Shown one piece after another: positions 1 through 12,523 of a stretch of DNA of 64,000 nucleotides; position 1 is the first letter of the stretch, and the number at the start of each line of letters is the position of its first letter. The stretch covers positions 124,001 through 188,000 of the forward strand of contig JAMZAV010001718.1 of NCBI GenBank assembly GCA_024449915.1, given 5' to 3'. A model generated the notes under the pieces. The model worked only from the letters and a program-made list of their open reading frames with translations, had not been told where the DNA came from and ran no database searches. The position numbers and the translations under genes are program-made. Source of the stretch: Sweltsa coloradensis. Lineage: Eukaryota > Arthropoda > Insecta > Plecoptera > Chloroperlidae.

Positions 1-1140
1 CACACGTACTCTACACGGTACCATACGTATACTAGACATCTGGCTCTAAAGGTTCTAGTGACACCACTTGTTATTCAAGATGGCCGACCTGATTCAGTTC
101 AGCGGCGTCAAATGGTTGTTTGAAACATCATCTTTACGACTCTGAGCCGCGACGTGAATGAGATCGTCTCCAGTGACGTACACGTCGTGACACACGTACT
201 CTACACGGTACCATACGTATACTAGACATCTGGCTCTAAAGGTTCTAGTGACACCACTTGTTATTCAAGATGGCCGACCTGATTCAGTTCAGCGGCGTCA
301 AATGGTTGTTTTGAAACATCATCTTTACGACTCTGAGCCGCGACGTGAATGAGATCGTCTCCAGTGACGTACACGTCGTGACACACGTACTCTACACGGT
401 ACCATACGTATACTAGACATCTGGCTCTAAAGGTTCTAGTGACACCACTTGTTATTCAAGATGGCCGACCTGATTCAGTTCAGCGGCGTCAAATGGTTGT
501 TTGAAACATCATCTTTACGACTCTGAGCCACGACGTGAATGAGATCGTCTCCAGTGACGTACACGTCGTGACACACGTACTCTACACGGTACCATACGTA
601 TACTAGACATCTGGCGCTAAAGGTTCTAGTGACACCACTTGTTATTCAAGATGGCCGACCTGATTCAGTTCAGCGACGTCAAATGGTTGTTTGAAACATC
701 ATCTTTACGACTCTGAGCCACGACGTGAATGAGATCGTCTCCAGTGACGTACACGTCGTGACACACGTACTCTACACGGTACCATACGTATACTAGACAT
801 CTGGAGCTAAAGGTTCTAGTGACACCACTTGTTATTCAAGATGGCCGACCTGATTCAGTTCAGCGACGTCAAATGGTTGTTTGAAACATCATCTTTACGA
901 CTCTGAGCCGCGACGTGAATGAGATCGTCTCCAGTGACGTACACGACGTGACACACGTACTCTACACGGTACCATACGTATACTAGACATCTGGAGCTAA
1001 AGGTTCTATTGACACCACTTGTTATTCAAGATGGCCGACCTGATTCAGTTCAGCGGCGTCAAATGGTTGTTTGAAACATCATCTCTACGACTCTGAGCCA
1101 CGACGTGAATGAGATCGTCTCCAGTGACGTACACGACGTG
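1..1140. repeat. 190-bp satellite array, six monomers
   Basis: Six head-to-tail monomers start at 1, 191, 382, 572, 762 and 952; each is 190 bp except the second (191 bp, one extra T). The array starts at the window edge, so it probably continues to the left, and it ends sharply at 1140. Monomers differ at a few sites only; units 5 and 6 share variants (ctggagctaaagg, acacgacgtg) and units 4 and 5 share cagcgacgtc, a gradient expected from local unequal exchange. Each monomer is rich in ACGT tetramers and holds one AAGATGGC motif. No open frame runs through the array. Confidence 0.97.
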
Positions 1141-1940
1141 GCACAGATTGCGAGTTTCCTCAACACAACTGCATCTGATCAATTACCATCCGGTCCGGTT
1201 ACTCATACTTTTCACGTCCTTTCCTTTAGCTTAAACCCAATCACATTCAATTGATTCAGTTCAGTCGGATCTTTTGCAAGTTGGTTTCCGTTCGACTTAC
1301 AAAAATGTCCATTGAAGCTCCACATCTCCCGAATTTAACTTATTTTCAGTGTAGCTTTTTTCCTTTTATAAACATTTAGAAAAAATACAATTTCAAGATG
1401 ACATTTTTCTAAATGAAGTATGCAAACTTATATGTAATCTTTGAAACAAATTATTTAACGATTTCCTCTCTTCAGTTGAGTAAGTAAAACATATAGGGCG
1501 CATGGTCAGATATAGAAGGGAATGTCAAGCGACAGTTATTTAGGACTCAATGAATCCCAGGGAGGAAAACGTCGGGAATTCTTTTAGTCATGGCTACCGG
1601 GATCGTGAGGGAGTTTTTTGCTGGTCGACGAGGTAGAAAACAATAGACATAAGTCCAGAACTAGGACAAGAAAACACCTACCATGGACGTCGTCTTGTCT
1701 TTAAAGTTGGGATGAGTTTAAACATGGAAGTTGAAGGTTGACCCCAATCGTAAAATCTATCTGCAATTAATCTTCTCCAGTATGAAGTTTAGTTCCCGAC
1801 ATGGACGTCGAAGTGTAGGACGTCGAACGAACTAATCAGAATGTTATCCCGATGATTCTGATTTGTGCGTCCATGCTAAGTCTATGGTTCGACCAAGGTT
1901 CGACATCCTGCTCTTCGACGTCCTCAGAAAGCTAGGTGTA
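1141..1940. other. Unassigned sequence
   Basis: I see no coding exon, RNA gene or recognisable element here. The stretch is moderately AT-rich and unrelated to the satellite beside it. Confidence 0.5.
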
Positions 1941-1983
1941 ATATCTAGGAGGCAGTGCCTTGATACCACTGCCTCCTAGATAT
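1941..1983. repeat. Perfect 17-bp hairpin
   Basis: Arms 1941-1957 and 1967-1983 are perfectly complementary (atatctaggaggcagtg and its complement) around a 9-nt loop. A weaker version lies at about 2013-2057 (tctagcaggcagtg ... cccttgcttccta), so this is a duplicated inverted structure. Confidence 0.85.
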
Positions 1984-2071
1984 GCGTTCAACTCTCGTAA
2001 GGAACAAATCATAATGTCTAGCAGGCAGTGCCATTGATACCCTTGCTTCCTACACATGAGCTTCACCTGTT

Positions 2072-2175
2072 ACTTAAGTGGCCTAACTTAAGTTTCAAGC
2101 TACTTCAGTACACGTGAAGACGATGGTGGACATACTTAAGTCGCACTTAAGTACCCCCATCGAGGGGACTTAAGT
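2072..2175. promoter_or_regulatory. Homotypic cluster of five ACTTAAGT sites
   Basis: The palindrome ACTTAAGT occurs at 2072-2079, 2086-2093, 2134-2141, 2145-2152 and 2168-2175. Two of them extend to the NK2-class homeodomain consensus TYAAGTG (2074-2080 on +, 2144-2150 on -). Five copies of an 8-mer in 104 bp is far above chance. A role as an enhancer is inference; the cluster could instead belong to an uncharacterised repeat. Confidence 0.4.
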
Positions 2176-3539
2176 CGGTATCTCACGTTGTAAACGAGAT
2201 CTCGTTCTTTTTCGTCAAATCCATACTGTCCATGTCCTTCAGTAATATGTGAAGACCAGGTATTAGCTATCTCTTGAGAAGCTACGTATATCTATAAGAG
2301 AGTGGCTCGCGGCCCACACGAAACGTACAAGCACGCGGTTACGGACCCCACTCCCCCACAATCTACATCAACACGCAACTGTACGCGCACCGAATCACTT
2401 GCAGTTTTTATTACAAACGTTTTTCTCCGCGTTCTCTCTACTCCTTTCAACCACACCTCGCCAGACAAAGTGGGTCACCTTCTTGACTCGCTACAAGTGT
2501 GCGTTCAGGTTGTTTATCTGGGGTCGTCGTCAGTCAAGGTCACACCTACAAACAATGCCACTGACACGCTGGGTAGATTGCCAAGTACCCGTGCATGGTG
2601 ATTACCCTAGTGCAGGAAGCTGGACGTGTGTTGTGCATTGGAATTACATAGTGAGTACGTTCTGTGTATTGTCCTCGTAATGCATAGCATTGTACTCTGT
2701 GGTTGCATGGAAGAGAGGTCAAAGGGAATCTTGTTCACTCGTTTGATCTTTGCACGCTTTACTCTGAGACAATTGTGACCAACAGCGGTGCCCATGATCC
2801 AATGATATTCTTCCTTACAGAGATATCCTTGTACCATGAGTGGTACCTGTCTTTAGAAATGCAAACGGTTGAATGAGAGGGTTCATACTGAGTCACAGTG
2901 ACACCTTACAGAGTCCAGACTTCAAACCAATTCATTTCTTATCCTGTGAATTAACATTTTTTCTGTAGAATTTGTTTACCAAAAAATAAGCATATAGGTT
3001 AGAATTAATTCACAAATGGTCATAAAAATGACAATTTTGGTAGAGTTGACAAAATAAAAATCTTATTTGTCAAAGTGTTTGACAAAATGCCTAAAATTGA
3101 CAAAAAAAAAGGTACCATATATTGCTTAAATTATCCCAAATACCACATTTTTAGTGCAAATTAACAAAAATGCCATAATTTATCATAAATATCACATGAA
3201 AGCAATAACTATTTAAAATACAATTCATCAATAAAACTAAAAACCTTTCAAAAGTTCCACAAATAAACTCTCAACCCAATTTTGCCATATTTCGCATTTA
3301 TAGTCAAAACTAATTTCCCGGGGCTCTTCTACGACATGCAGACATCGGTAACCGTCACCACGGTGTGTCCCACTTCCAGCCTAGTGTGAAGCAGGCCTAA
3401 CAAGACCACAATACTAGACCAAGATTACTTACTACACCTCCTCTTTGTATAGAACTCGATATAGTTATTATTTTAAAATTTGATTAACTACAGGTCGTCA
3501 TTTAGTATGTAAATATCTATTATGTAATTTGTTTGATTT
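2176..3539. other. Unassigned, one CpG-richer segment
   Basis: About 2290-2640 is richer in C and CpG than its surroundings and holds overlapping open frames (up to 99 codons) in two frames, which argues against real coding. A TCAAGGTCA nuclear-receptor half-site (FTZ-F1/ERR type) lies near 2534. From about 3000 to 3300 the sequence is very AT-rich with recurrent ttgacaaaat words. Confidence 0.4.
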
Positions 3540-3610
3540 TTTGTCCTAATTTGTAAATCCGTTTTTATAACTGAATAGGATAGAGGCAAAATAAATTAAA
3601 CAAATTAATT
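3540..3610 (+). repeat. LINE-like 3' tail
   Basis: It contains a tail word (ttgtcct..ttgtaaatc..tttttataactgaataggatag) followed by A-rich (ataaa)-type sequence. Related tails lie at 18922-18985 (+), 20914-20960 (-) and 29777-29850 (+). The shared end and A-rich tract suggest the 3' terminus of a non-LTR retroelement family; no reverse transcriptase is attached here. Confidence 0.45.
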
Positions 3611-4678
3611 TATTAATATGGAACATTGGAAGCAAACAGTAAATGTATAAGAAAGTGTTAAATTGCTGTTCATGTCACATATCAAAAATGTACAGAGTGA
3701 GTAGGTGGGGTAGGGAAATTTTAAGCCAAATCAATAAATCCACAGCCGACCAATAAAAAATGTATTATTTAAATTTTAACAATAGATTTCAATTTGTATA
3801 TGATAATTCAATAGAGCTGCCCAAACAATTCTGAGTTTGAACACAATAGTTTCGGACTCATGTGATAATAATATTATAAAAATTGTTTTCATTTTAATTA
3901 AACAAACGTTGCAATGTGTTTGAATAATTGACCATTTTATTTCAATAAATAAATTCATTGATGATCAAAGATAGCTGAATAATCTCGAACACAATGTTGC
4001 AAAGTATTATTTGGAATCGGGAATCAATCAAAATATGGATTTTCCACAAAATCGTGTTCATACCTCATTTTCTGATGCCTATTATGAATTACTCAAGTCA
4101 ACTAATTCTGTACTCAGTGATAAAATTAATGGATGTATGATCTTACATTTTAGAAAACGCATTTTTTATTTTTATACAAACTAATTTGAAGGATTTCTAT
4201 TTATTGTAATAATATTCCTCCTAACCCTATTAGTTGAGCTGATAGTGTACTCTCTAGAACCAGATATCTTTCAAACCTCACAAACATTCTGTTTGTTTGC
4301 TAGTTCAGTAGTTCTACAGCGGAAACGTTCTTACAGACTTGAAGAACGTATTCTGTGGTCAGGGCTCATCTTAAACCAAGACCGCATTCAAAACAACGAG
4401 ACGTGATCACAGAAAAACACATTTATCTATCCAATCGTTCAGTTCAGTAAGTCCTATCAGAAAAACTACTGTTCCGAATCAAATAGAAAAACTGTTGTTC
4501 CGAGTCAAATATTTGCAAACGTGAGACGTTCAACATCAGTGTTATCTTGTTCTTAAGAAAATAATTTTATAACTATTCCGATCTCTTCAGTCCATACTTC
4601 CCATGTTGATCACTCTACTGGTAACATTACTATCTAAACTCTCCAAACTATACTACTATGTTATTGGTCGTATACTAT

Positions 4679-5090
4679 GCTCGTTGGTCTTGTTGTTAGC
4701 CTACCTGCTTCCAATGCAGAAGGTTCAGGGTCCGATTCCATCTAAAGTCAGAAGTTTTTTAACTTCTGATTCTAGTTCTGGTATTAGAAATTTATAAACG
4801 GTGACTTTTGAGCCGTCCTAGCAACGAGGCACATAATAAATTTAAAGTTGTTCTGAATCGGCCTTGTTGATTCTGGCGTTGATCCGCGGGTGTTCACACT
4901 GTCCATACCACTGATTGCTATATTTCCTATTAACAAATTATCGATCTTTGGTTGGTTATCGCTCACTCGTCGATTGCGTCGGGGCCTACAGGGTTGGCTT
5001 GGTCGCTTTGGTTAACTGACCCCACTGAAAAACAGTTATGTGACTGAGTGGGTAGACTCTAAAAACGGCTTTATTTATTTAAAATATTTT
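4679..5090 (+). repeat. tRNA-derived SINE, full length
   Basis: The head (4679-4750) resembles a tRNA: an A-box-like region, an anticodon stem ctgc/gcag around loop ttccaat (anticodon CCA, tryptophan) and a degenerate B box (ggtccgattcc). A body of about 300 bp follows, then a 3' hairpin (cccact ... agtggg) and an ATTT-rich tail. The same unit occurs complete on the minus strand at 48076-48503 and 5'-truncated at 7391, 9967 and 25866. Confidence 0.85.
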
Positions 5091-7390
5091 TTACCAGACG
5101 AACTATCCGTCAGTAAGAGCATGGTTTAAAGAGAAAAATATTTGGATGTCTTGGGTTTATATTTATTAATAAATATATTTATATAAATATATTTATACCA
5201 AAAATACCACGTTTATATTACTAATGTTGATGGATTTTGGATGACGGTTGACTTTTTAACTAACTAACGTTCCAACCCGCATCAAACGCTAGTAATATCA
5301 CTGAGTATAAACGAGGTTCTATACTCAATGGTATTATATAAACGGGGTCTCATAAAATTAAAAGGCGACATCAAAATATTGTAATCTTTCAACCATTTAC
5401 TAATAGATAATAGAACAAAGGTAACACTGTGTCTGATTCGGGAGTCGCAGGTTCGATTCCCGCTTTCGGCAATCTCGAAAGTTTCTTCAAATGGTTTCTT
5501 CAGTCTTAAAACGCAAATTCTGGGATTGAGTCCTCTTAAATCATCGCGTTTGGTATTCCCTTGACAATTACCCTAAAATCTTAATAACCTCGTTAATAAC
5601 CTGGAGAGGGATTCGCCGGGTGAAATTATTGACGCGTCGAAACATTTTATTTTTCAATTTAGTTTGATTGTATTTGCAGCGGAAACGACCGTTGTGCCTC
5701 ATCAGATACTAAGAGGTTTATTAAACTGTACAGATGGAACCGATTGGCTACACTGCTTTCTTTAGTCGTGCGATCAGATTAAACGCTTTTTAAATCGTGA
5801 GACGCACATCATAAAAGTAACCGACCTTGAAGCTGGTTTCAATAATCTGCAGTTGCATTTAATGAGTTAAAAGGCATAAAGCGCAAAAACGATTTACGCA
5901 AATTCATGTTTGTAGGACCGGTTTACATGTAGCAGATGTCAAGAGGTTTGCGAATTGACGTGGATCGAAGAAGTAGACATATTTTTTCTCATGATAATGT
6001 AATACAAATAACAAGAATCAATGGATCCGATAAAAAGTCTAAAATGGATTTGCCTACATATTTCGATACACGTTTTCCCAGCCTATGTCGGGTCACGGGG
6101 AATAGCTGCTATAGCCACCACTGATGCAATCAAGAGTTTAATAATACCATGCCCAGTACTATTTATAACTCCATGATAATACCATGCCCACTAAGATAGT
6201 ATGTAATTATATTCTTGCTTCTTCTTACATTTAACACACATTATTTACTGGCATAAACAAACATAAATTTCATTAGTCAATCATTATTATAAAATGATTG
6301 GTTAGGTGTACTACGAGTCATAAACTTATAAGCTAGCTATACAAAACAGCTATACAATACTCACGTAAACTTGGCATTTGCGATTTTATTCCACAGAATA
6401 TCTTATTAAAATGATTCCTCCGTTTCGTATTAATTATCAAAACGTTTTCCTTTTACAGATAAAAACGTTATTTAAAATAACATTTATCATATTTCTAGTC
6501 TCAAATGAATGATTGTCCGAATACAAAATTAATATCAATCAACAAATAAGAATATATTTTCAATGCGGTCCCTACCAGGTAACGTTAACAATTGTAAATT
6601 GAAAACTTGTAAGTTTATATTAACACTTGACGAGAGCATCGTTTGAGTCAGCTCATGCGTAACGTGTGAGACTCTGATTCCGTAGGTCCCACCACCAGTA
6701 AATATGATTGAAAGTTTAACCGATGCTTTCTTCGTCTGCTGAGGTTGAACCTTCTTCACAGCCCTAGGAGGACATTCCAATCACAATTATTCTAAACCCG
6801 AATAACCTAGTAAGCCACCTGAAGAGGGCCACAATGGCCAAGAGTACCTACCTACGAACATTTATTAGTGTCGTAGCTGCAGCTGTCGCACTTCAAATAT
6901 TGCTCGCTGGTTTTAATTAGTGAAGATTTCAATTAGCGTAATGACTTTAGTAATAATATTCGCGCTCAAGACCTCGTGTAGAGATACTTCACGGGTTATT
7001 GAGGTCGAAGAAGAAAAATCAAATCATGTCTGAGACAACGCCCGCTTTATATGGTTTGGAATGCTAATTCAAAATTATTATTTATTTTTTCACAACAGTA
7101 AACCAATAAAAAAATTAAAATTCAGGCAATTTTTTTTTTCAATTAGGTCAAAAATATATATATGATACTTACATTCCATATAATTATCATTAGGAACGTT
7201 ACAACAACGAACATTAGGCCTATTGTGTGTGATACCCCAACAGCAATAAAATACATACATATTAAAATAGGTAATTAAAATTAACAGTACTCGGTGGTCA
7301 TATAAACAAAAATAGATGGTTATTCAAAAACAATATTTAAAAAAGAACTGTGAATCACAATGGGGCACCCTTTAAAATGATAAAAATAAC
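5091..7390. other. Unassigned AT-rich DNA
   Basis: No exon is supported. A B-box-like word (ggttcgattccc) near 5450 marks a probable tRNA-derived relic. An alternating TTTATA block lies at 5160-5205. Confidence 0.4.
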
Positions 7391-7592
7391 ATACCACTGA
7401 TTGTTATATTTCCTATTAAATAAATTGATCTTTGGTTGGTTATCGCTCACTCGTCGATTGCGTCGGAGCCTACAGGGTTGGCTTGGTTGCTTTGGTTTAC
7501 TGTCCCCCACTGAAAATCAGTTATATGACTGAGTGGGTAAACTCTAAATAGTAAAAACGACATTTATTTATTTATTTATTTAACACTGAAAA
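7391..7592 (+). repeat. SINE copy, 5'-truncated
   Basis: It matches the 3' half of the tRNA-Trp SINE: the word ttggttggttatcgctcact, the terminal hairpin ccccactgaaaatcag ... ctgagtggg and an (ATTT)n tail. The tRNA head is absent. Confidence 0.85.
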
Positions 7593-9966
7593 TTTTGGAA
7601 CAAATTATTGTGTTTTACATCGTATGACATTGTTTACTACAGAATAAATTAAATAAATATTTAAAAATAAATCATGATAAATACATTACGGCATTTATTT
7701 TAAAATTTGACAAATAAAAAGTAAAATATAAACTGAAGAATACGAAAGTGATACATTTCAGGGAATGTCACTACCTTTTTGATAACAAAATGTATTCAGT
7801 GGATGAACCATACTTGATGTCAAATCAAGAACGATGTAATCACAGCAAATCCTTGCTTTTGTTCAGACAATACATGATGTTTAAATCCTCTGCAGAGCGC
7901 GCGCATAGTCGTTCGCGGTGGCAGGATTTAATCCTGCTAGGGTGGCACATACGATAGGATCGAGTCCCGTGAAGGCAACCTCATCTATCACCACTCTTCG
8001 TCTCGAATAGCCTTAGTGCATTTATATGAACTCGCCTCGCACAATGAGAGCCCAACGTCCATCTCTTTGTAGAGGGTTGTAAACGTCGATTAATCTAAAC
8101 AAATTTTCAATGAAATTAATGTGATTCATCACTCTCAACGAATCAGCCGAGAAGTTAGTAAGGTGCGAGGAGACCGCTTTTAAGAGGATTTTTATTTATG
8201 TTAATGAATTTTACCTGCCCATAGGGCAGGGAGACTAATGCAAGGCGCGTGTGGCCCTCTATAGCCTGACACAGTGATAACAGAGTTACAAGTTCAGACA
8301 ACAAGAGAACATGCCATTTATAGAGTTAGTCGACGAGAAAGGCAAAAGGCGAATAAAGGTACTTAAAGCGGGGTAGAGGCCTAAAGGCTCGTGGACGCGG
8401 GTCGTGAAGCTCATTCCTGCCGCATGCGTGAAGACGTTGCACGTAAGCCCCTGTGAGGGTGTCGAGTCGAGAGCTGATACCACCGACGCCGGTTTGCGTA
8501 CACACGTCTTCATTCCGCGTCATCGGAGGAAGCCGCGCGATGCTGCGAATATGATTGACATTTTATGGGCTGAACAAAAGTTAAGATCTTTCTGTGAGTT
8601 AACATATTGGCCATGACTTTTTTGATTTGACAATAGTTGTGAAAATAAGAGACGCGAGATGGATGCAGTAATCTGTCCTTGTGTGTGCGTGCGAACAGAT
8701 GAAAACATTAACGCGCCACCCTCACGCAGTTGCCATTAGACTTATGAAAACCACTCTCTACATGTTGACGTGCCCATGCTGAGATAATTCAACCTAAATG
8801 CGTGCGCGTGCGTGCTCAGAAGAAGTGCAGACGAGACTAACTACTTAATTAGGCGGCACGAATTGCTGTAACAAGGCAGCACTGCACTTCCCAGAAACAA
8901 TCGGTGCTTCATTCGCAGCAAGGTGTATCAGGACCTACATACAGTTCCGGTTTTCGGCTAGCCAACAATCAATTTGGCTTTGACATTGAAAGTACATTAT
9001 AGTAGTTTCACTTTGCATGACGCTCCCGGGTTAAACCGCGGCCTAACCTCTCCTGGCATTCCTTCACAAACAAGTTCTGTCTTCTGAGACAAAGATGGGA
9101 GATGAGATGATTCAAGACACGTAGAAAAACTCGCATGGTAAACAGCGTTATTAACAGTTGAAGATGAAACTCCTGAGCTAGTTCACGTACGCTAGGTTTA
9201 TCTCTTTTTCTCACTCGTCTGTTTATGGTTATATCGATAGTTGCTAAACCCTAAGGCAGTGGGATAATTATTTCCCACCACTTTTCAAAATCTACACAAT
9301 TAAATCTGCCAGTTTTTCATACCTTTAACCCGGGCAAAAAGCTGCATTGTTTTGTTCGGAATTGATAGAATTTTTCCATATTAAATTCTTGATTAGAAGG
9401 ATTTTTAGAATGGTTCAAAAATCAAATTGTGTATAAAAACACTCAAAAACACACATTTCTGTGATGTCCCGGATATTTTGTTTGCTTGTAGTAGATTCAA
9501 TTTCAACATGTAAAAAAACGGATATAAATGAAAAATTTCAAAAATCTAATTTTTGAAAATCAAATCAAATTTCGTATTTTTTCAACTTTGATGTCAATTT
9601 GGAATCCAAAATCTGCATTTTATTCCTAAAAGATCAAGGGAAAATAATCTAAAATCAAACTAAAACACTTTTTAAAAACCACGAATTTAAAATTGTGAAG
9701 CTAGAAAGCAAAATTTTGAGTCCTTCTCTTTTGCCCTATAAAGGGATAAGCCAAAGCTAATAATAATAATTTTTACCCTTTAATTTTGTAACAGGGTCCC
9801 TATTCCCAGCAATTTTAACCAGCAGATTCTAAACTTATGATGTGGATCTAAATTCATCAATTCTTGGGGTTGCTCTTCGGAGGATACTTCCGTCAACTCA
9901 TGTCTGTTGTAACCAAAGGACCTCCCCACGCCATGATCACGATCAGCATTGTCCTCGTACCTAAAT
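7593..9966. other. Unassigned, includes a CpG-richer block
   Basis: Open frames at 8286-8616 overlap in several frames on both strands and show no family resemblance, so none is called. A short hairpin (cctgccc ata gggcagg) lies at 8214-8230, and a B-box-like word (ggatcgagtccc) near 7958. The rest is AT-rich and featureless to me. Confidence 0.4.
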
Positions 9967-10215
9967 GGTGACTTTGAAGCCGTCCTAGCAACAAAGCGCA
10001 TACTAACTTCTCTCAGATTGTTCAAATAAGCCTTGTCGATTCTGGCTCGTCCGCGGGTATAGAATCGTGTCCAACGAGCTAGGTCGGTGTTCCTTATTAT
10101 AATTCTGGAAACTGTTTGAATATTGTTCGCTCGTCGATGGCGTTGGAGCCAACAATGCTTTAAATTAAAGAATCCAATGAAAATCAGCCAACATGTACAG
10201 ATAATTCTTTTAAAT
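9967..10215 (+). repeat. Diverged SINE copy
   Basis: It retains the body of the tRNA-Trp SINE (ggtgactttgaagccgtcct, gccttgtcgattctgg, ttgttcgctcgtcgatggcg) with many substitutions and a decayed tail. The tRNA head is missing. Confidence 0.7.
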
Positions 10216-10318
10216 ACCTAAAATACAATTCAATAGTAAAAACGATATTTTTTTGTGCATACCATTCCAAATGTTTCAGTACATGTTCCTTCACTATTGA
10301 CTTGACTAAGCACTATTC

Positions 10319-10354
10319 TTTATTGACAACAGGGTTCGCCCTGTTGTCAATAAA
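10319..10354. repeat. Perfect 16-bp hairpin
   Basis: Arms 10319-10334 and 10339-10354 are complementary around a TTCG loop. In the other duplication copy (about 13018-13052) both arms are altered in step toward simpler runs. Confidence 0.9.
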
Positions 10355-11257
10355 AAATCAACAAAAATGTAAAGCAAAGACCTTCCTTGCAGCATAAAAT
10401 GTCACTATGGCTATACAACCTATTATCTGAGTATATAGTAAGACGTTGCCAAACGTACGATATTAAAATTGCATTCAAATTAATAGTTCACATTATAATT
10501 AATAACACTTTTCAAAGATTTATAGAATACTTGTACTAGGCCTACATATTATGTAAATAACTTGTCAGTACTTAAAAGACAAGGTGTATACCACTTTAGT
10601 AGGTAGAATATGCGAATTTTCTTTGCTAGTATGTTGTTTAGCTTGAAGTACCTTAATCGTTGTAATTGCCTAATGGCTTAATAACAACCTTATAAGAACT
10701 TCACTGAGGATTTCCGTGAACTCATGACTTCCTCTATGTAGGTAGCGTGTGAATATACATTGAAGGATGTCAGCTACCCGGCACTTCCACCAAACCCAGG
10801 CTTACAACAGCTGTATTACATTCAATATACTCTAGCCAACACTTACCCGGCACCTCCACCAAATCTAGAATTTACAAAAATTACACTAGAATAATTTTTG
10901 GCGGATGGTGTGTGTGCTGAAAGTGGTTCCTGAAGACATTCTATTAAAACATTATGCCCTTTGATGGTCGAGCGTGATTTGTTTGTGTTTCGATTTAATG
11001 TTTTTTACTTCTTACTTTTGTGTCAGTTCCCTATGTACTAAACCTTACTCATATTTTCTTAACCCGATACATAGGGCTCTGCAGGAACACTTTTCAAGGA
11101 ATTATTTTTAAATAATTTAAAAAAATTAAATTTGTTTTTAGGTTTTTGGATTTTCTTGAAGTCTAAAATTGACTACATTAGTGGATTGATCTTGCCTGTT
11201 TAACATGAAATATTGAAAATCTACGTCTGTAGGGCTGTCCATGTAATGTATGCTTTA

Positions 11258-12030
11258 TTGGATGAGCGTAGCGAGCGAAGCGAAGATTCCATTTCACTAC
11301 ACTGGAGAAAAAGATCCGGAATGTTTGTTTTTTTTCTTTCTTTTTTTCTTTTTCTTGTATTTTTGTCTGTTTGTCCGCACGATTCCGGCTAAACCGATAC
11401 TCCAATTGCAATGAAATTTTATGGAGGTCTTCGAAATCTCTGAACTTAGAACTGCCAAGTTTTTGAGCGTAATCGAAAAATTATTTCTCATTAAAATCGC
11501 AATTTTACGATTTTTTTCGATTTTTGAAAAATTTCTTCTACTTATAACACCTACATGCTTTATCTGATTGTTATGATTTTTTCACAGAACCATAATTTTA
11601 TGAATTCAGATATTCGTGTAAAATTTGAGCGCAATCGAAAAATTATTTCTCATGAAAATCAAAATTTTACGGGTATTTCTTTTTTAAAAAAATTCTTTGA
11701 CTTATAACACCTACATGCTTTATCCGATTGTAATGATTTTTTCACAGAACCTTAATTTTAAAGAATTAATATATTCGTGTAAATTTGAGCGCAATCGAAT
11801 AATTATTTCTTATGATAAACGCAATTTAATGATTTTTTCTTTTTTTAAATTTCAATTAACTAAACAATTTAAAATTTAAGTTTATTTTTTATATAATTTA
11901 AATTAATTTAAAAAAAAATCTTTTACAGTAATGATTTTTTCACAGAACAACAAAAAATCCGCACAACACATGCAGCTCAATACACCAATTACGCTCATCC
12001 AACAACGCGTGGGACTTAAGCGTTTCCTAG
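11258..12030 (+). mobile_element. Rolling-circle (HINE)-like element, type A
   Basis: It starts TTGGATGAGCGTAGCGAGCG after an A, and ends acgctcatccaacaacgcg ... CCTAG before a T. The 3' part therefore carries an inverted copy of the 5' end, then a short stem (aacgc/gcgt) and a terminal CTAG. The interior holds about three tandem copies of a ~115-bp unit (cacctacatgctttatc..gattgt.atgattttttcacagaacc). No target duplication is visible. The order subterminal inverted repeat, tandem core, 3' stem, CTAG matches Helentron-associated elements such as Drosophila DINE-1; assignment to that class is inference. Confidence 0.72.
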
Positions 12031-12523
12031 TAGACAGCTATGTGAAGTTTCAGATACGTCGAGTTTCTCAGAATAGTTATTGCCAACTGCCAAATGTGTC
12101 CTGAAAATTTGACATTTATATTAATCCTGTCAATAAGATCTGATATTGACGTTTAGAGGAAAAATTGCGATGTCGCTGATTTTTACAAGACCTTCCTGAA
12201 ATGATATATGACATCTAAATCCATACAATCGGACTGGAGCTTCGCGCATATTGGAAATGGCGGCCAAAAGTGTTATTTCGAATATCTTCATATTGTTGAG
12301 ATAGCAAATGTTTGCAAAATATTCCCATTCATTCCCTACAAAAGTATATTCTTAGTTTTGTAGGGCAAAGGTTACGTCACAAACGTGGTTTATGTTGCTC
12401 ATTGGAGTACAGCTAATTTCCTAATTTTCACGCCAGCATCAAACAAACCTAAATCGATTGAAATACAAAAGAACTTTTGTACGGGTTCATGAAAGCTTCT
12501 AGATTTTAAAATCGGTCTGCGAA

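Larger units (their letters stand above)
10244..12118 (+). repeat. Direct duplication A, copy 1
   Basis: It aligns along its length with 12945-14820. Shared landmarks are gcaaagaccttccttgcagc, the paired acccggcac.tccacca words, a hairpin segment and one complete rolling-circle-like element. This copy keeps a perfect 16-bp hairpin at 10319-10354 (loop ttcg). Confidence 0.92.

Noticed and set aside
1..1140. CRISPR array
   Set aside because: Repeats are contiguous 190-bp monomers with no spacers, in eukaryotic DNA.
2302..2680. Overlapping 99- and 93-codon frames
   Set aside because: Two frames are open over the same stretch, neither resembles a family, and there are no convincing splice sites. 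Local composition explains them.
5430..5475. tRNA genes suggested by B-box words (also near 7958, 17936, 24540, 35840, 59740, 59969)
   Set aside because: Each has a B-box-like word, but I could not fold a full cloverleaf with acceptor stem and terminator; they are better seen as SINE or tRNA relics.
8286..8616. Several frames on both strands
   Set aside because: They overlap each other in a CpG-richer block, with no domain similarity.
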